The translations under genes and the position numbers were made by a program. A stretch of DNA of 64,000 nucleotides from Leifsonia sp. Root4. GTDB lineage: Bacteria > Actinomycetota > Actinomycetes > Actinomycetales > Microbacteriaceae. Below the pieces are notes generated by a model that saw only the letters and a list, made by a program, of their open reading frames with translations, had not been told where the DNA came from and made no database searches. Shown one piece after another: positions 41,941 to 49,646 of this stretch; position 1 is the first letter of the stretch, and every line of letters begins with the position of its first letter. Location of the stretch: NCBI RefSeq assembly GCF_001425085.1, contig NZ_LMDN01000001.1, positions 1,005,100-1,069,099 on the forward strand, in the 5' to 3' direction.

Positions 41941-42867
41941 ATGCTCATCGCACTCCTCGGTCTGACCGGCGCGCTCGTCTACGGCGCCGCCGATTTCTTC
42001 GGAGGGCTCTCCGCCAGGCGCATCAGCGCGGTGCTGACGACGGCGGTGACGGCCGCGGCCGGGCTCGCGGTGCTGCTCCTCGCGCTGCCGTGGCTGGGCG
42101 GGGCGTGGTCGGCATCCGCCATCGGTTGGGGCGCCCTCTCCGGCGTGACGGGCGCGTTGGCCATCTCGATGCTCTACGCGTGCCTGGCGATCGGCCCGAT
42201 GAGCATCCTCTCGCCGCTCACCGCCGTCGTCTCCGCGATCGTGCCGATGACGCTCGGCCTGCTGCGCGGCGAGGCGTTCTCCCCGATCGGCTACTGGGCG
42301 CTCGGCCTCGCCCTGCTCGCGGTCGTGCTCGTCGGTTTCGTGCCGGAACAGGGTGCCGTGCGGCCGAGCCTCCGCGGCATCCTGATGGCGATCGGCAGCG
42401 GGGCGGCGATCGGCACCTTCATGATCCTGATCGACCTCACGCCGGAGGACAGCGGGATCGTGCCGCTGTTGTTCAACCGGGGCGTGAACGCAGCGATCAT
42501 GTTCGCCGTCGTGCTGCTGCTGTGGCGCATCGGGGCACGGCGGGTGAGCGGAGCCGGGCCGGAAGGTGCGGCATCCGCCGCCGGCCCCGTGGATTTCACG
42601 AAACGGGCGCTGCGCCCGTCGGCGACAACCGTGCGCACCGGGCTGCTGCTCGCCGTCGCGGCCGGGGCGGTGGACGCCGTCGCCAATGTGTTCATGCTGA
42701 TCGGCCTGCGACTCGGCGAACTCAGCGTGATGAGTGTGCTCGTCGCGATGTACCCGGCCGGCACGATCCTCCTCGCCGCACTCGTGCTCAAGGAACGCAT
42801 CGCCCCCGTGCAGTGGGTGGGACTTGCCTTGGCGATCACCGCGGCCGGGCTGCTCGCCCTCGCCTGA
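41941..42867 (+). CDS. DMT/EamA family transporter
   Basis: A 308-residue membrane protein with ten hydrophobic segments in two halves, the normal layout of the drug/metabolite transporter superfamily. The N-terminal half contains GALVYGAADFFGGLSARR, and the C-terminal half ends PAGTILLAALVLKERIAPVQWVGLALAITAAGLLALA (residues about 271-307), where the conserved KERI/E region is typical of EamA proteins. Substrate unknown; family members export amino acids, metabolites or drugs. Alone on the plus strand, divergent from the nuclease gene. Confidence 0.9.
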   Translation: MLIALLGLTGALVYGAADFFGGLSARRISAVLTTAVTAAAGLAVLLLALPWLGGAWSASAIGWGALSGVTGALAISMLYACLAIGPMSILSPLTAVVSAIVPMTLGLLRGEAFSPIGYWALGLALLAVVLVGFVPEQGAVRPSLRGILMAIGSGAAIGTFMILIDLTPEDSGIVPLLFNRGVNAAIMFAVVLLLWRIGARRVSGAGPEGAASAAGPVDFTKRALRPSATTVRTGLLLAVAAGAVDAVANVFMLIGLRLGELSVMSVLVAMYPAGTILLAALVLKERIAPVQWVGLALAITAAGLLALA

Positions 42868-42880
42868 GCCGCTCGCTCGA

Positions 42881-42930
42881 GATCGCAGTTCGACGGCTTC
42901 CGGGCGCCGGAAAGGCGTCAAACTGCGGTC
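42881..42930. repeat. Intergenic palindrome C2
   Basis: An imperfect inverted repeat (GATCGCAGTTCGACG paired with CGTCAAACTGCGGTC, central CCGG-GCG-CCGG) in the space between convergent genes. Confidence 0.65.
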
Positions 42931-42972
42931 TGGATGCCGTGCCGAAGCGGGAGCGGGAGGACGTGGACCGGC

Positions 42973-44235
42973 TCAGGACTCCAGCTCCGCGAGCAGCGCT
43001 CCCCCGGCGGCGTCGCGTGCGACGGCCCGCCCGAGCCTCTGCGCGGCGACGCGGTAGTCCGAGTCGGCGAGCACCGTGAGCACCGCGCCGGCGATCCGCT
43101 CCGCCGATGCCGACCGGGGCACCGCGATGCCGGCGCCGCGGCTGGTGACGCGCACCGCGTTGTCCGCCTGGTCACGCCCGTGGTGCAGGATGACGAGCGG
43201 CAGGCCGGCCGCGAGCGACTTGACGACCGTGCCATGGCCGCCGTGCGTGACGACGAGGCTCGCCTCACGCATCGCGGCGCTGTGCGGGGCGGAGGCGACG
43301 ACGCTGACGTTCGCGGGTGCGTGGATCGCCTCCGGGCGGATTGCCGGCCCCGTGGTCACGAGGCCTCGGACGGGCAGACTTCCGAGCGCGTCGGTGATGC
43401 GCTGGAGGCAGCCGACGTGGTTCTGGAAGGTCGAGGAGAGGGCGACGAGCACGAGTGGCGCCCGCCCATCCGGTGGCGTCCAGGCGTCGTCGGCCGCCCA
43501 CTCTGGGTCGTCGAGCACGGCGCCGACGTACCGGGCGTTGCCGGGCAGTGTGGCCGGGAAGTCGAACGCGGCCGAGGTGAGAACGAGCTGACGGCGGGCA
43601 CGGTGCATCTGATCCCAGGTGTGCGCGATCGGATCGAGGCCGTTCGCGGCGCGCACCCGGTTGAGCGGCGCGAGCGCGTAGTGATCGAAGAGCCTGCCGC
43701 TGATCGCGGTCGCCGCCCGATCCCGCATTCGCCCGAGCGAGCCGCGCGCGGGTGTGAGCCCGGCGCCGAACGGTGGCATGCCAGGCGCCGGCAACGGATA
43801 GGCGTTCGGGAACAGCACGTCGAACGGCACGCCGCACGCCTCGGCTGCGATCATCGCTCCGACGGCGAAAGACGAGGTCAGCACCAGCTCTGGCCGGCTC
43901 CTGTCGATGGCAGCGACGGTGTCGTGCGCCTGGCTCGGGGCCGGATCGGTCATCATCTGCTCGGCCATCCCGCGCGCGAGACGCGTCGGAGTGCGCAGAT
44001 CCCAGTCGTGGAAGGGCTCCGCCGGCCGCCACGACCAGGGCAGGAACGTCGCCCCCGTGCCGATCACCTGCTCGGCCATCGAGGGCTCCGCGAGCACCGT
44101 CACCGTGTGGCCGCGGGCGTGGAGCCGCCTGACGACGCCGAGCTCCGGGGGGACCGTGCCGCCACCGTCGGTGAGTGCGAACAGGTAGCTGCGCGGGTGT
44201 GGGCCCGCATCGGCCCGAGGCTCGGCGGAATTCAT
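42973..44235 (-). CDS. GT1 family glycosyltransferase (macrolide-glycosyltransferase-like)
   Basis: A 420-residue UDP-type glycosyltransferase of the GT-B fold. The C-terminal donor-binding block is clear: VVTHGGHGTVVKSLAAGLPLVILHHGRDQADNAVRV (residues about 330-365), with HGG and the DQ pair used to hold the nucleotide sugar. The N-terminal half starts YLFALTDGGGTVPPELGVVRRL. These enzymes add sugars to lipids, carotenoids or small hydrophobic compounds, sometimes as self-protection against macrolides. The ATG at 44235 follows TAGAGT by seven bases. The acceptor is unknown and no secondary-metabolite genes surround it. Confidence 0.88.
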   Translation of the reverse strand: MNSAEPRADAGPHPRSYLFALTDGGGTVPPELGVVRRLHARGHTVTVLAEPSMAEQVIGTGATFLPWSWRPAEPFHDWDLRTPTRLARGMAEQMMTDPAPSQAHDTVAAIDRSRPELVLTSSFAVGAMIAAEACGVPFDVLFPNAYPLPAPGMPPFGAGLTPARGSLGRMRDRAATAISGRLFDHYALAPLNRVRAANGLDPIAHTWDQMHRARRQLVLTSAAFDFPATLPGNARYVGAVLDDPEWAADDAWTPPDGRAPLVLVALSSTFQNHVGCLQRITDALGSLPVRGLVTTGPAIRPEAIHAPANVSVVASAPHSAAMREASLVVTHGGHGTVVKSLAAGLPLVILHHGRDQADNAVRVTSRGAGIAVPRSASAERIAGAVLTVLADSDYRVAAQRLGRAVARDAAGGALLAELES

Positions 44236-44242
44236 GGCGGCC

Positions 44243-44248
44243 ACTCTA
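44243..44248 (-). promoter_or_regulatory. -10 hexamer, leaderless-type start of the GT1 gene
   Basis: TAGAGT (minus strand) ends seven bases before the ATG at 44235, within the gap to the next gene. Confidence 0.5.
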
Positions 44249-44284
44249 CGCAGCGCGCACCGCGCGCCGCATGGGTGGCAGCAC

Positions 44285-45166
44285 CTACTCCTGGCGGAGC
44301 GAGAAGGCGGAGGCCTCGGCCACGAGCTCGGCGCTCGGGCGCACACCGGTGTAGAGCACGAACTGCTCCTCGGCCTGGATGGCGATCACCTCTGCGCCCG
44401 TGATCACGCGCTTGCCCGCGGCTCGCGCCGCGCGGATCAGCGGGGTCTCGCTGGGCATCGCGACGACGTCCCAGACGACGGATGCGGCGGCGATCGCGGC
44501 ATCCGAGAACGACTGTTCCGCACTCTCGGCTCCGCCGGCCATGCCGATCGGCGTCACGTTGACGAGCAGTCCTGCCCCGACCGCGACGTCGGTGCGCGGG
44601 GCGTCTGCGGCGTCAGGGGCGCCAGCGGCATCCGGCACAGCGCAGGACGGCGCCTGGGTGGCAACCCGCCAGCCGTACTGCTCCGCCAGCGCACGCCCCG
44701 CTGCCTCGTTGCGGGCGAGCACGGTGCCGTCGGTGAAGCCTGCGTCGCGGAGCGCGGCGACGACCGCCTTCGCCATGCCGCCGCTGCCCCGCACGACGAC
44801 GGGGCACGGCGCCACCGCGTGCCGCTCGACGAGGCGCTGGATCGCCAGGTAGTCGGTGTTGTATGCCTTCAAGTGGCCGTCGTTGTTGACGATCGTGTTG
44901 ACCGACTCGATCGCGGCGGCCGATGGGTCGAGCTCGTCGACGAGCGGGATCACCGCCTCCTTGAATGGCATCGACACGGCGCAGCCGCGGATGCCGAGCC
45001 CGCGCACACCGGCGATGGCGGCGGGCAGGTCGCCCGTGCTGAACGCCTTGTAGATGTAGTTCAGCTCGAGCGCGTCGTAGAGGTAGTTGTGAAAGCGCGT
45101 GCCGATGTTGCTCGGTCGGCCCGAGAGCGAGATGCAGAGGGTCATGTCCTTGTTGAGAATCGGCAT
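44285..45166 (-). CDS. Shikimate dehydrogenase-like protein of the SDH-L (HI0607) type
   Basis: A 293-residue Rossmann protein. The substrate region is LSGRPSNIGTRFHNYLYDAL rather than the HSxSPxxHN of true AroE, and GIRGCAVSMPFKE with ESVNTIVNNDGHLKAYNTDY match the SDH-L branch, whose enzymes act poorly or not at all on shikimate. The catalytic Lys (MPFKE, about residue 68) and Asp (NTDY, about 104) are kept, and the NAD(P) loop GSGGMAKA replaces GAGGA. The physiological substrate is unknown. The ATG lies six bases after TAGAGT. It is probably not the cell's aromatic-pathway enzyme. Confidence 0.85.
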   Translation of the reverse strand: MPILNKDMTLCISLSGRPSNIGTRFHNYLYDALELNYIYKAFSTGDLPAAIAGVRGLGIRGCAVSMPFKEAVIPLVDELDPSAAAIESVNTIVNNDGHLKAYNTDYLAIQRLVERHAVAPCPVVVRGSGGMAKAVVAALRDAGFTDGTVLARNEAAGRALAEQYGWRVATQAPSCAVPDAAGAPDAADAPRTDVAVGAGLLVNVTPIGMAGGAESAEQSFSDAAIAAASVVWDVVAMPSETPLIRAARAAGKRVITGAEVIAIQAEEQFVLYTGVRPSAELVAEASAFSLRQE

Positions 45167-45172
45167 CTCAGA

Positions 45173-45178
45173 ACTCTA
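45173..45178 (-). promoter_or_regulatory. -10 hexamer, leaderless-type start of the SDH-L gene
   Basis: TAGAGT (minus strand) ends six bases before the ATG at 45166. Confidence 0.55.
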
Positions 45179-45188
45179 GGCGCTCGGC

Positions 45189-45623
45189 TCAGTCGTCGCC
45201 TCCGAAGCGGCCACGTGCCTCGAGCGGGATGAGCGGCTTCTCGGCGCGCACGCGCAGCTCCTGCACGGCCCAGCTGTTGCCGTCCGGATCGGAGAAGCCG
45301 AAGAAGGTGCCGCCGTCCCTGGCGTCGAAGGTCACGATCTCACTCGCTTCGACACCGCGCGAGATCAGTTCATCGCGGGCGGCCTGGGCATCGGAGACGA
45401 CGAGCTGCAGCCCGCGCATCGACCCTGGGGCCATTTCGTTCTGTGCGGGCAGATCGCCGATCACGATCGAGCAGCCAGATCCCTGCGGGGTGAGCTGGAC
45501 GACGTGCATCTGCTCGGTCCTGGTGTCATGGTCGAGGTGGAATCCCACCTGGTCGCGGTAGAACGCCACCGCGCGGTCGATGTCGCTGACCGGCAGAACG
45601 ATGACTTCGAGTGTCCAATCCAT
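45189..45623 (-). CDS. VOC family (glyoxalase/bleomycin-resistance-like) protein
   Basis: A 144-residue protein with two beta-alpha-beta3 modules: VIVLPVSDIDRAVAFYRDQVGFHLDHD at the start and LQLVVSDAQAARDELISRG later, ending FGFSDPDGNSWAVQEL, the usual metal-ligand region. VOC proteins act as glyoxalases, dioxygenases or antibiotic binders; this one cannot be assigned. The ATG has CAGGAG upstream. Between it and the next gene upstream (45624-45809) lies a low-complexity stretch rich in GTGCCG units with no recognised gene. Confidence 0.87.
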   Translation of the reverse strand: MDWTLEVIVLPVSDIDRAVAFYRDQVGFHLDHDTRTEQMHVVQLTPQGSGCSIVIGDLPAQNEMAPGSMRGLQLVVSDAQAARDELISRGVEASEIVTFDARDGGTFFGFSDPDGNSWAVQELRVRAEKPLIPLEARGRFGGDD

Positions 45624-45809
45624 GGTGCTTCTCCTGACTGCTGGTGAGTGTTCTGGTGGCGCGGTGCTGGTGCCGTGCGCTCGCGCCGTGCCGGTGGCGT
45701 GCCGGTGCCGTGCCGGACCTGTGCCGCTGAGCGCGAGCCGGGCGGATGCCGCAAGGTCGGGCCACGCGGCATCCGCCGGCCGGTTCGCTGCTCAGAGTGT
45801 CGTCAGCCG
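45624..45809. other. Low-complexity intergenic stretch
   Basis: About 80 bases are built of irregular GTGCCGGTG-like units. At its right edge a 15-base copy of the end of the SRPBCC gene (45792-45806) repeats the sequence at 45810-45824. No gene or promoter was recognised. Confidence 0.5.
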
Positions 45810-46295
45810 TCAGAGTGTCGTCAGCAGCTGGTCGAGGCGGTTGTAGCCCTCGGACATGCCGCGCTCCATGCCGCTGGAGACCATGCCGTCGCGTGCCTCC
45901 TGGCTCGGGTAGACGGAGTGCCCGACGAGGCGGGTTCGCCCGTCGCCGAGGTCTTCGAAGCGCATGGACTCGATGCTGACGGCATCCGCGAAGCCCTCGT
46001 ACTCGAAGGTCTGGATCGCGAAATCATTCGGCCGGACCACGTGGAAGACGCCATTGAACGCGTACTCCTCACCGTCTGGTGCGCGGTGGATGTAGCGGTA
46101 GCCGCCGCCCGTGACGAAGTTGAAGCGCTCGATCTCGACGTCGTAGCCGTCTGGGCCGAGCCACTGCTTGACCAGATCCGGTTCCGCGTGGGCGCGGAAG
46201 ACCGCGGCGACGGGGGCGTCGAATTCCCGCACGAAGTCGACGTACTGCACGCCTTCCGGAGCAGTGACGGTGAGAGCGTTGGTGGTGGTACTCAT
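45810..46295 (-). CDS. SRPBCC/AHSA1-like domain protein
   Basis: A 161-residue START-like protein. YVDFVREFDAPVAAVFRAHAEPDLVKQWLGPDGY is the typical N-terminal half of the AHSA1/ATPase-activator-like family (residues about 18-51), followed by GGGYRYIHRAPDGEEYAFNGVFHVV. Such proteins bind hydrophobic ligands. The ATG overlaps the stop of the ArsR-type regulator gene (ATGA), the common pair in which the regulator and the SRPBCC protein are co-expressed. Its last codons and stop are duplicated 18 bases downstream. Confidence 0.9.
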   Translation of the reverse strand: MSTTTNALTVTAPEGVQYVDFVREFDAPVAAVFRAHAEPDLVKQWLGPDGYDVEIERFNFVTGGGYRYIHRAPDGEEYAFNGVFHVVRPNDFAIQTFEYEGFADAVSIESMRFEDLGDGRTRLVGHSVYPSQEARDGMVSSGMERGMSEGYNRLDQLLTTL

Positions 46296-46684
46296 TGTTC
46301 TTTCTCCTTGGATTCGGTGGTGCCGGCATCACTCGCGCCGGTGTCGGTGTTCGTCAGTGATCCGAGCAGGGCGTCGAGCCGACGGAACTGCGCCTCGTGG
46401 ATGAGCCGGTAGCCGTCGATCCAGGCCGTGAGCCGTTCGAGGGCGCCGGCATCGAGGTGCACCGGCCGGCGCTGGGCGTCACGGCTGCGCGTGACCAACC
46501 CGGCATGTTCGAGCACCTGAATGTGCTTGGACACCGCCTGCTTGGAGATCTCGAATGGTTCGGCGAGCTCGTTGACCGTCGCCGGCCCGCGGCTGAGCCT
46601 GGCGATGATCTCCCGCCGCACGGGGTCGGCCAGCGCCATGAAGGCCCGGTCGAGACGCCCATCGGCGTGGAGGTCGAGGCTCAT
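46292..46684 (-). CDS. ArsR family transcriptional regulator
   Basis: A 130-residue winged-helix regulator. DPVRREIIARLSRGPATVNELAEPFEISKQAVSKHIQVLEHAGLV is the helix-turn-helix region (residues about 20-64), with SKQAVSKHIQVL as recognition helix. No Cys metal site is present, so it is of the non-metal SdpR/HTH_20 type often paired with SRPBCC proteins. I choose the ATG at 46684, with AAAGGG upstream; a TTG two codons earlier is in frame. The C-terminal 25 residues are polar. It is probably autoregulated through TTGATCA sites upstream. Confidence 0.9.
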   Translation of the reverse strand: MSLDLHADGRLDRAFMALADPVRREIIARLSRGPATVNELAEPFEISKQAVSKHIQVLEHAGLVTRSRDAQRRPVHLDAGALERLTAWIDGYRLIHEAQFRRLDALLGSLTNTDTGASDAGTTESKEKEQ

Positions 46685-46698
46685 AATCAACCCTTTGC

Positions 46699-46721
46699 TT
46701 GATCAACTGTTTTATTGATCA
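46699..46721 (-). promoter_or_regulatory. Candidate operator of the ArsR-type regulator
   Basis: Two copies of the palindrome TTGATCA (46699-46706 and 46715-46721), 16 bases apart, lie directly before the regulator gene in an AT-rich patch. Their position fits autoregulation. Confidence 0.45.
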
Positions 46722-46889
46722 CGAATGTACGCCGGGTCGCGCAGCCCGTCAAGACCCCGACGCAAATCGTCATCGCCGCGGATGCCGCCTGCCCCCGTGA
46801 CAGCATGAAATCCACCGGTTCTCGCGCCGCCAGAGACCAGGCAGAAGCCCGCCAGAGACCGACGCAGAAAAACTGTGCAGAGGAGACCA

Positions 46890-47621
46890 ATGCCCACCGC
46901 AGCCACCCCCGACCAGCCCGCCCCGCGCCCGGGGAGCGAGCGCCCGGTCGCACTTGTCACGGGCGCGACGGGCGGCATGGGCGCGGCGATCGTCGCCGAG
47001 CTGTCCACCACGCACGACGTGATCGCGGTCGGCCGCTCGGCCGACGCCCTGGCCGCACTGGCGGCGGAGACGGGATGCCGCACGCAGCTGCTGGAGCTCA
47101 CCGACTTTGCCGCGTTCGCAGCCGTCGCCGCTTTGCCCCGCGTGGACGTGCTCGTACACGCGGCGGCGATCGCTCCCCGGCTGGGTGTCGCCGCGGCATC
47201 CGTCGACGACTGGGAGCTCGTGCTGCGGAGCAATGTGATCGCGCCCGCGGAGCTCACCCGGGTGCTGCTGCCGCAGCTGCGCGCGGCGGCGGGGACGGTC
47301 GTCTTCATCGGCTCCGGTGCCGGCACGCGGGCGATTCCCGGCAGCGCCGTCTACGCGGCCAGCAAGCACGCCCTGAAGGCGGTCGCCGATGTGCTGCGGA
47401 TCGATGAGTCGTCGGCGCGGCTGCGCGTGGCGACCGTCGCGCCCGGGCAGACCGACACTCCCCTGTTGCGCTCCGGCAATGAGAGCGCGGGCGAGCCGTA
47501 CGAGCCGGAGAAGTACATCCGGCCGAGCTCGGTCGCAGACGCGGTGCGCTTCGTCGTTGATGCCCCGGCCGATGTGCACATCACCGACATCGCGGTGCGT
47601 CCGCGGCGCGAGCTCGCCTAG
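46890..47621 (+). CDS. Short-chain dehydrogenase/reductase
   Basis: A 243-residue SDR. VTGATGGMGAAI is the cofactor loop (about residues 23-34), HAAAIAP replaces the usual NNAG, and YAASKHALK holds the catalytic Tyr and Lys (about residues 156-164). PGQTDTP follows the catalytic part. Substrate unknown. I choose the ATG at 46890, which has GAGGAG five bases upstream, over a GTG five codons earlier. Alone on the plus strand; its stop lies 45 bases before that of the convergent AEC transporter. Confidence 0.9.
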   Translation: MPTAATPDQPAPRPGSERPVALVTGATGGMGAAIVAELSTTHDVIAVGRSADALAALAAETGCRTQLLELTDFAAFAAVAALPRVDVLVHAAAIAPRLGVAAASVDDWELVLRSNVIAPAELTRVLLPQLRAAAGTVVFIGSGAGTRAIPGSAVYAASKHALKAVADVLRIDESSARLRVATVAPGQTDTPLLRSGNESAGEPYEPEKYIRPSSVADAVRFVVDAPADVHITDIAVRPRRELA

Positions 47622-47630
47622 CGCTCGGCG

Positions 47631-47678
47631 CTGCGCTCGGAACTAGGAGAAGAGCTGCGCTCGGAACTACGAGAAGAG
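47631..47678. repeat. Tandem 24-base duplication over a stop codon
   Basis: Two copies of CTGCGCTCGGAACTA plus nine bases (47631-47654 and 47655-47678) differ at one base. The second contains the last codons and TAG stop of the AEC transporter gene; the first gives a second in-frame TAG downstream. Confidence 0.85.
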
Positions 47679-48596
47679 CAGTGCGATGCCGAGCAGCACG
47701 GGCACGCAGCCGAGCGTGGTGACGAAGACGGTGTCGCGCGCCAGAATCTCGCCGGTGTCGTAGCGCTGCGCGTAGTTGAACACGTTCTGGGCCGTCGGCA
47801 GCGCGGCGAGCACGACCACGACGTAGAGCGCCGTGGGGTCGAGGCGGAAGACGAAGGCGCCGAACAGCCAGGCGACAACGGGCATCACGATCAGCTTCAG
47901 CACCGAGGCCACGAGCACGAGCTTGCGTCCGCTCCCCGGGCTCAGCATCCGCTGGCCGGCGAGCGAGAGCCCGAAGCTGATCAGTATCAGCGGGATCGCG
48001 GCCTCGCCGACGCTGGCGATCGGGTCGTGCACGACGGCCGGCAGCGTGATGCCCGCGAGCGCCACGAGCAGGCCGGCGAGTGAGCCGATGATGATCGGGT
48101 TGCGAAAGGTCTGGCCGAGGATCCGCGGCAGCGAGGTGGAGCCGGTGACCTTCGCATCAAGGATCGCGAGCGCAATCGGGGTGAAGACAAGCAGCTGCAG
48201 GAGCACAATCGGAGCCGCGTAGGCGACGTCGCCGAGCATGTACAGCGCGATCGGGATGCCCATGTTGTTGGCGTTGACGTAACCGGATGCCAGCGAGCCG
48301 ATGACCGACTCGGCGAGCGGGCGGCGCCAGAGCCATGCCAGCACGGCGAACAGCAGTGCCATGAGCGCTCCAGCGATCGCCGAGACCGGGAGCAGTGCGG
48401 AGAACAGCGTGTGCACATCGGCGCCGGAGAGCACGGTGAAGAGCAGCAGCGGCGAGAGCACGAAGAATACGAGGCGACTGAGCACGGGACGCGCGTGCTC
48501 GCCGAGCACATTCGTGCGCCCGACGATGTAGCCGAGCAGGATCGGCAGCAGGATGACGGCGAGAGCGGTCACGACGCCGTCGACGCCTGCTTCCAT
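47667..48596 (-). CDS. AEC family transporter (auxin efflux carrier-like)
   Basis: A 309-residue membrane protein with ten hydrophobic segments. ILLPILLGYIVGRTNVLGEHARPVLSRLVFFVLSPLLLF is the N-terminal AEC region (residues about 16-54), GYVNANNMGIPI the conserved Asn-containing loop, and PTAQNVFNYAQRY the matching loop in the second half. Members export organic acids or other metabolites. The ATG at 48596 has GAGGGG at a rather long spacing. Substrate unknown. Confidence 0.9.
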   Translation of the reverse strand: MEAGVDGVVTALAVILLPILLGYIVGRTNVLGEHARPVLSRLVFFVLSPLLLFTVLSGADVHTLFSALLPVSAIAGALMALLFAVLAWLWRRPLAESVIGSLASGYVNANNMGIPIALYMLGDVAYAAPIVLLQLLVFTPIALAILDAKVTGSTSLPRILGQTFRNPIIIGSLAGLLVALAGITLPAVVHDPIASVGEAAIPLILISFGLSLAGQRMLSPGSGRKLVLVASVLKLIVMPVVAWLFGAFVFRLDPTALYVVVVLAALPTAQNVFNYAQRYDTGEILARDTVFVTTLGCVPVLLGIALLFS

Positions 48597-48693
48597 ACCG
48601 ATTCGCCCCTCGCTGCTTCACGCTGCGCCGCGGCGCACCTTCGAATCCTATCGACGCCTCGGGCCCGATCGGCCCGAGGCCGGATACCCCCGA

Positions 48694-48786
48694 GTTTCGA
48701 CGGGCTCAACCAACGGGCATCTGCTCCGCCAACGGGTTTCGACAGGCTCAACCAGCGGAGGCCCCATTGATTGAGCTTGTCGAAAT
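48694..48786. repeat. Family A REP-like repeats, two units, one with inverted arms
   Basis: A single arm at 48694-48716 (GTTTCGACGGGCTCAACCAA) and a full unit at 48734-48786, where GTTTCGACAGGCTCAACCAG is followed after about 11 bases by the inverted arm ATTGATTGAGCTTGTCGAAA. Confidence 0.8.
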
Positions 48787-48792
48787 GCGCGG

Positions 48793-49497
48793 CTAGCGCA
48801 GTTCGACCTCGCCGAGCGTGCCGCGCACGGTCGCGATCAGCGCCGGCGTCTCGCCCTGCGCGATGTCCAGCGGCACCCCGAGTTCCGCCAGCTGCGCCCG
48901 CAGTTCGGCCGGGCGCGGGTGCTCGCCGCGGAGCGCGACGAGTTCCAGCGTCGGCAGCTCGCTGAGTCCGGGGTGGGCGGTCGTTCCCCAGTCGATCAGG
49001 AACGGCACGATCGGCGAGACATGGCCGGGCGGTGCCGTGAAGCTCCACGCCAGCACGGAGCCGTCCGGCTTCGTACGGGACTGCGCTGCAACATCGCCGA
49101 GCACGAGTCCGGCCGCACGGGCGCGCGCTGCGGCATCCTCGATGCTCGCCGGCCCGAGGTGCACGGCGTAGCTGCTGAGGGTGGGCGCCTGCAGCGAGTT
49201 GATGCCGAAGATCTCGATCTCGGATGCCGCGCGCTCCCCCTCCGGGTCCGGCCCGATGATCTCGAGGTAGTGCGGGCCGCGGGCGCCGGCCACCGTGAAG
49301 GCGATGAGGGCGTTGGCGGTGCCGATGGCGTGACGCCCGCCGGGGGCGGCGGTGACACCGGTGCGTTCGGCGATGTTCGCGACGGCGGCGGAGAGGTCCG
49401 GCCCGGCGAAGACGAGGTGGTCGATGGCCGCGGCGAGCGCCTCGGTCAACGGCGCGTCGAGCGGGGCGGGGCGGGTGTCAGCGGTGGCGTCGGTCAT
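48793..49497 (-). CDS. VOC-like (glyoxalase-like domain) protein
   Basis: A 234-residue protein starting IDHLVFAGPDLSAAVANIAERTGV, the pattern of the larger glyoxalase-like domain family (one long VOC module with a second half around residues 120-180: PDGSVLAWSFTAPPGHVSPIVPFLIDWG). The C-terminal 50 residues form a separate beta-rich part. Activity unknown. I prefer the ATG at 49497 over one three codons upstream. It stands alone between family A repeats and a divergent membrane-protein gene. Confidence 0.82.
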   Translation of the reverse strand: MTDATADTRPAPLDAPLTEALAAAIDHLVFAGPDLSAAVANIAERTGVTAAPGGRHAIGTANALIAFTVAGARGPHYLEIIGPDPEGERAASEIEIFGINSLQAPTLSSYAVHLGPASIEDAAARARAAGLVLGDVAAQSRTKPDGSVLAWSFTAPPGHVSPIVPFLIDWGTTAHPGLSELPTLELVALRGEHPRPAELRAQLAELGVPLDIAQGETPALIATVRGTLGEVELR

Positions 49498-49646
49498 GGC
49501 TGACAATCTCCCACACCCGTGGCGACCGTCGCGGCGGGCGCGACCAACACCGTAACGTTCGCCGCGCCCGGCCGGACGCCCGCCCTATCGCGTGGCGCCG
49601 CGATGCGGATACGCTGCAGACATCATTCGCTTGGGGAGGACGATCG

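Noticed and set aside
42973-45623. GT1 glycosyltransferase, SDH-L and VOC genes considered as a natural-product cluster
   Set aside because: No polyketide, peptide or terpene synthase is present, and the genes have separate promoters.
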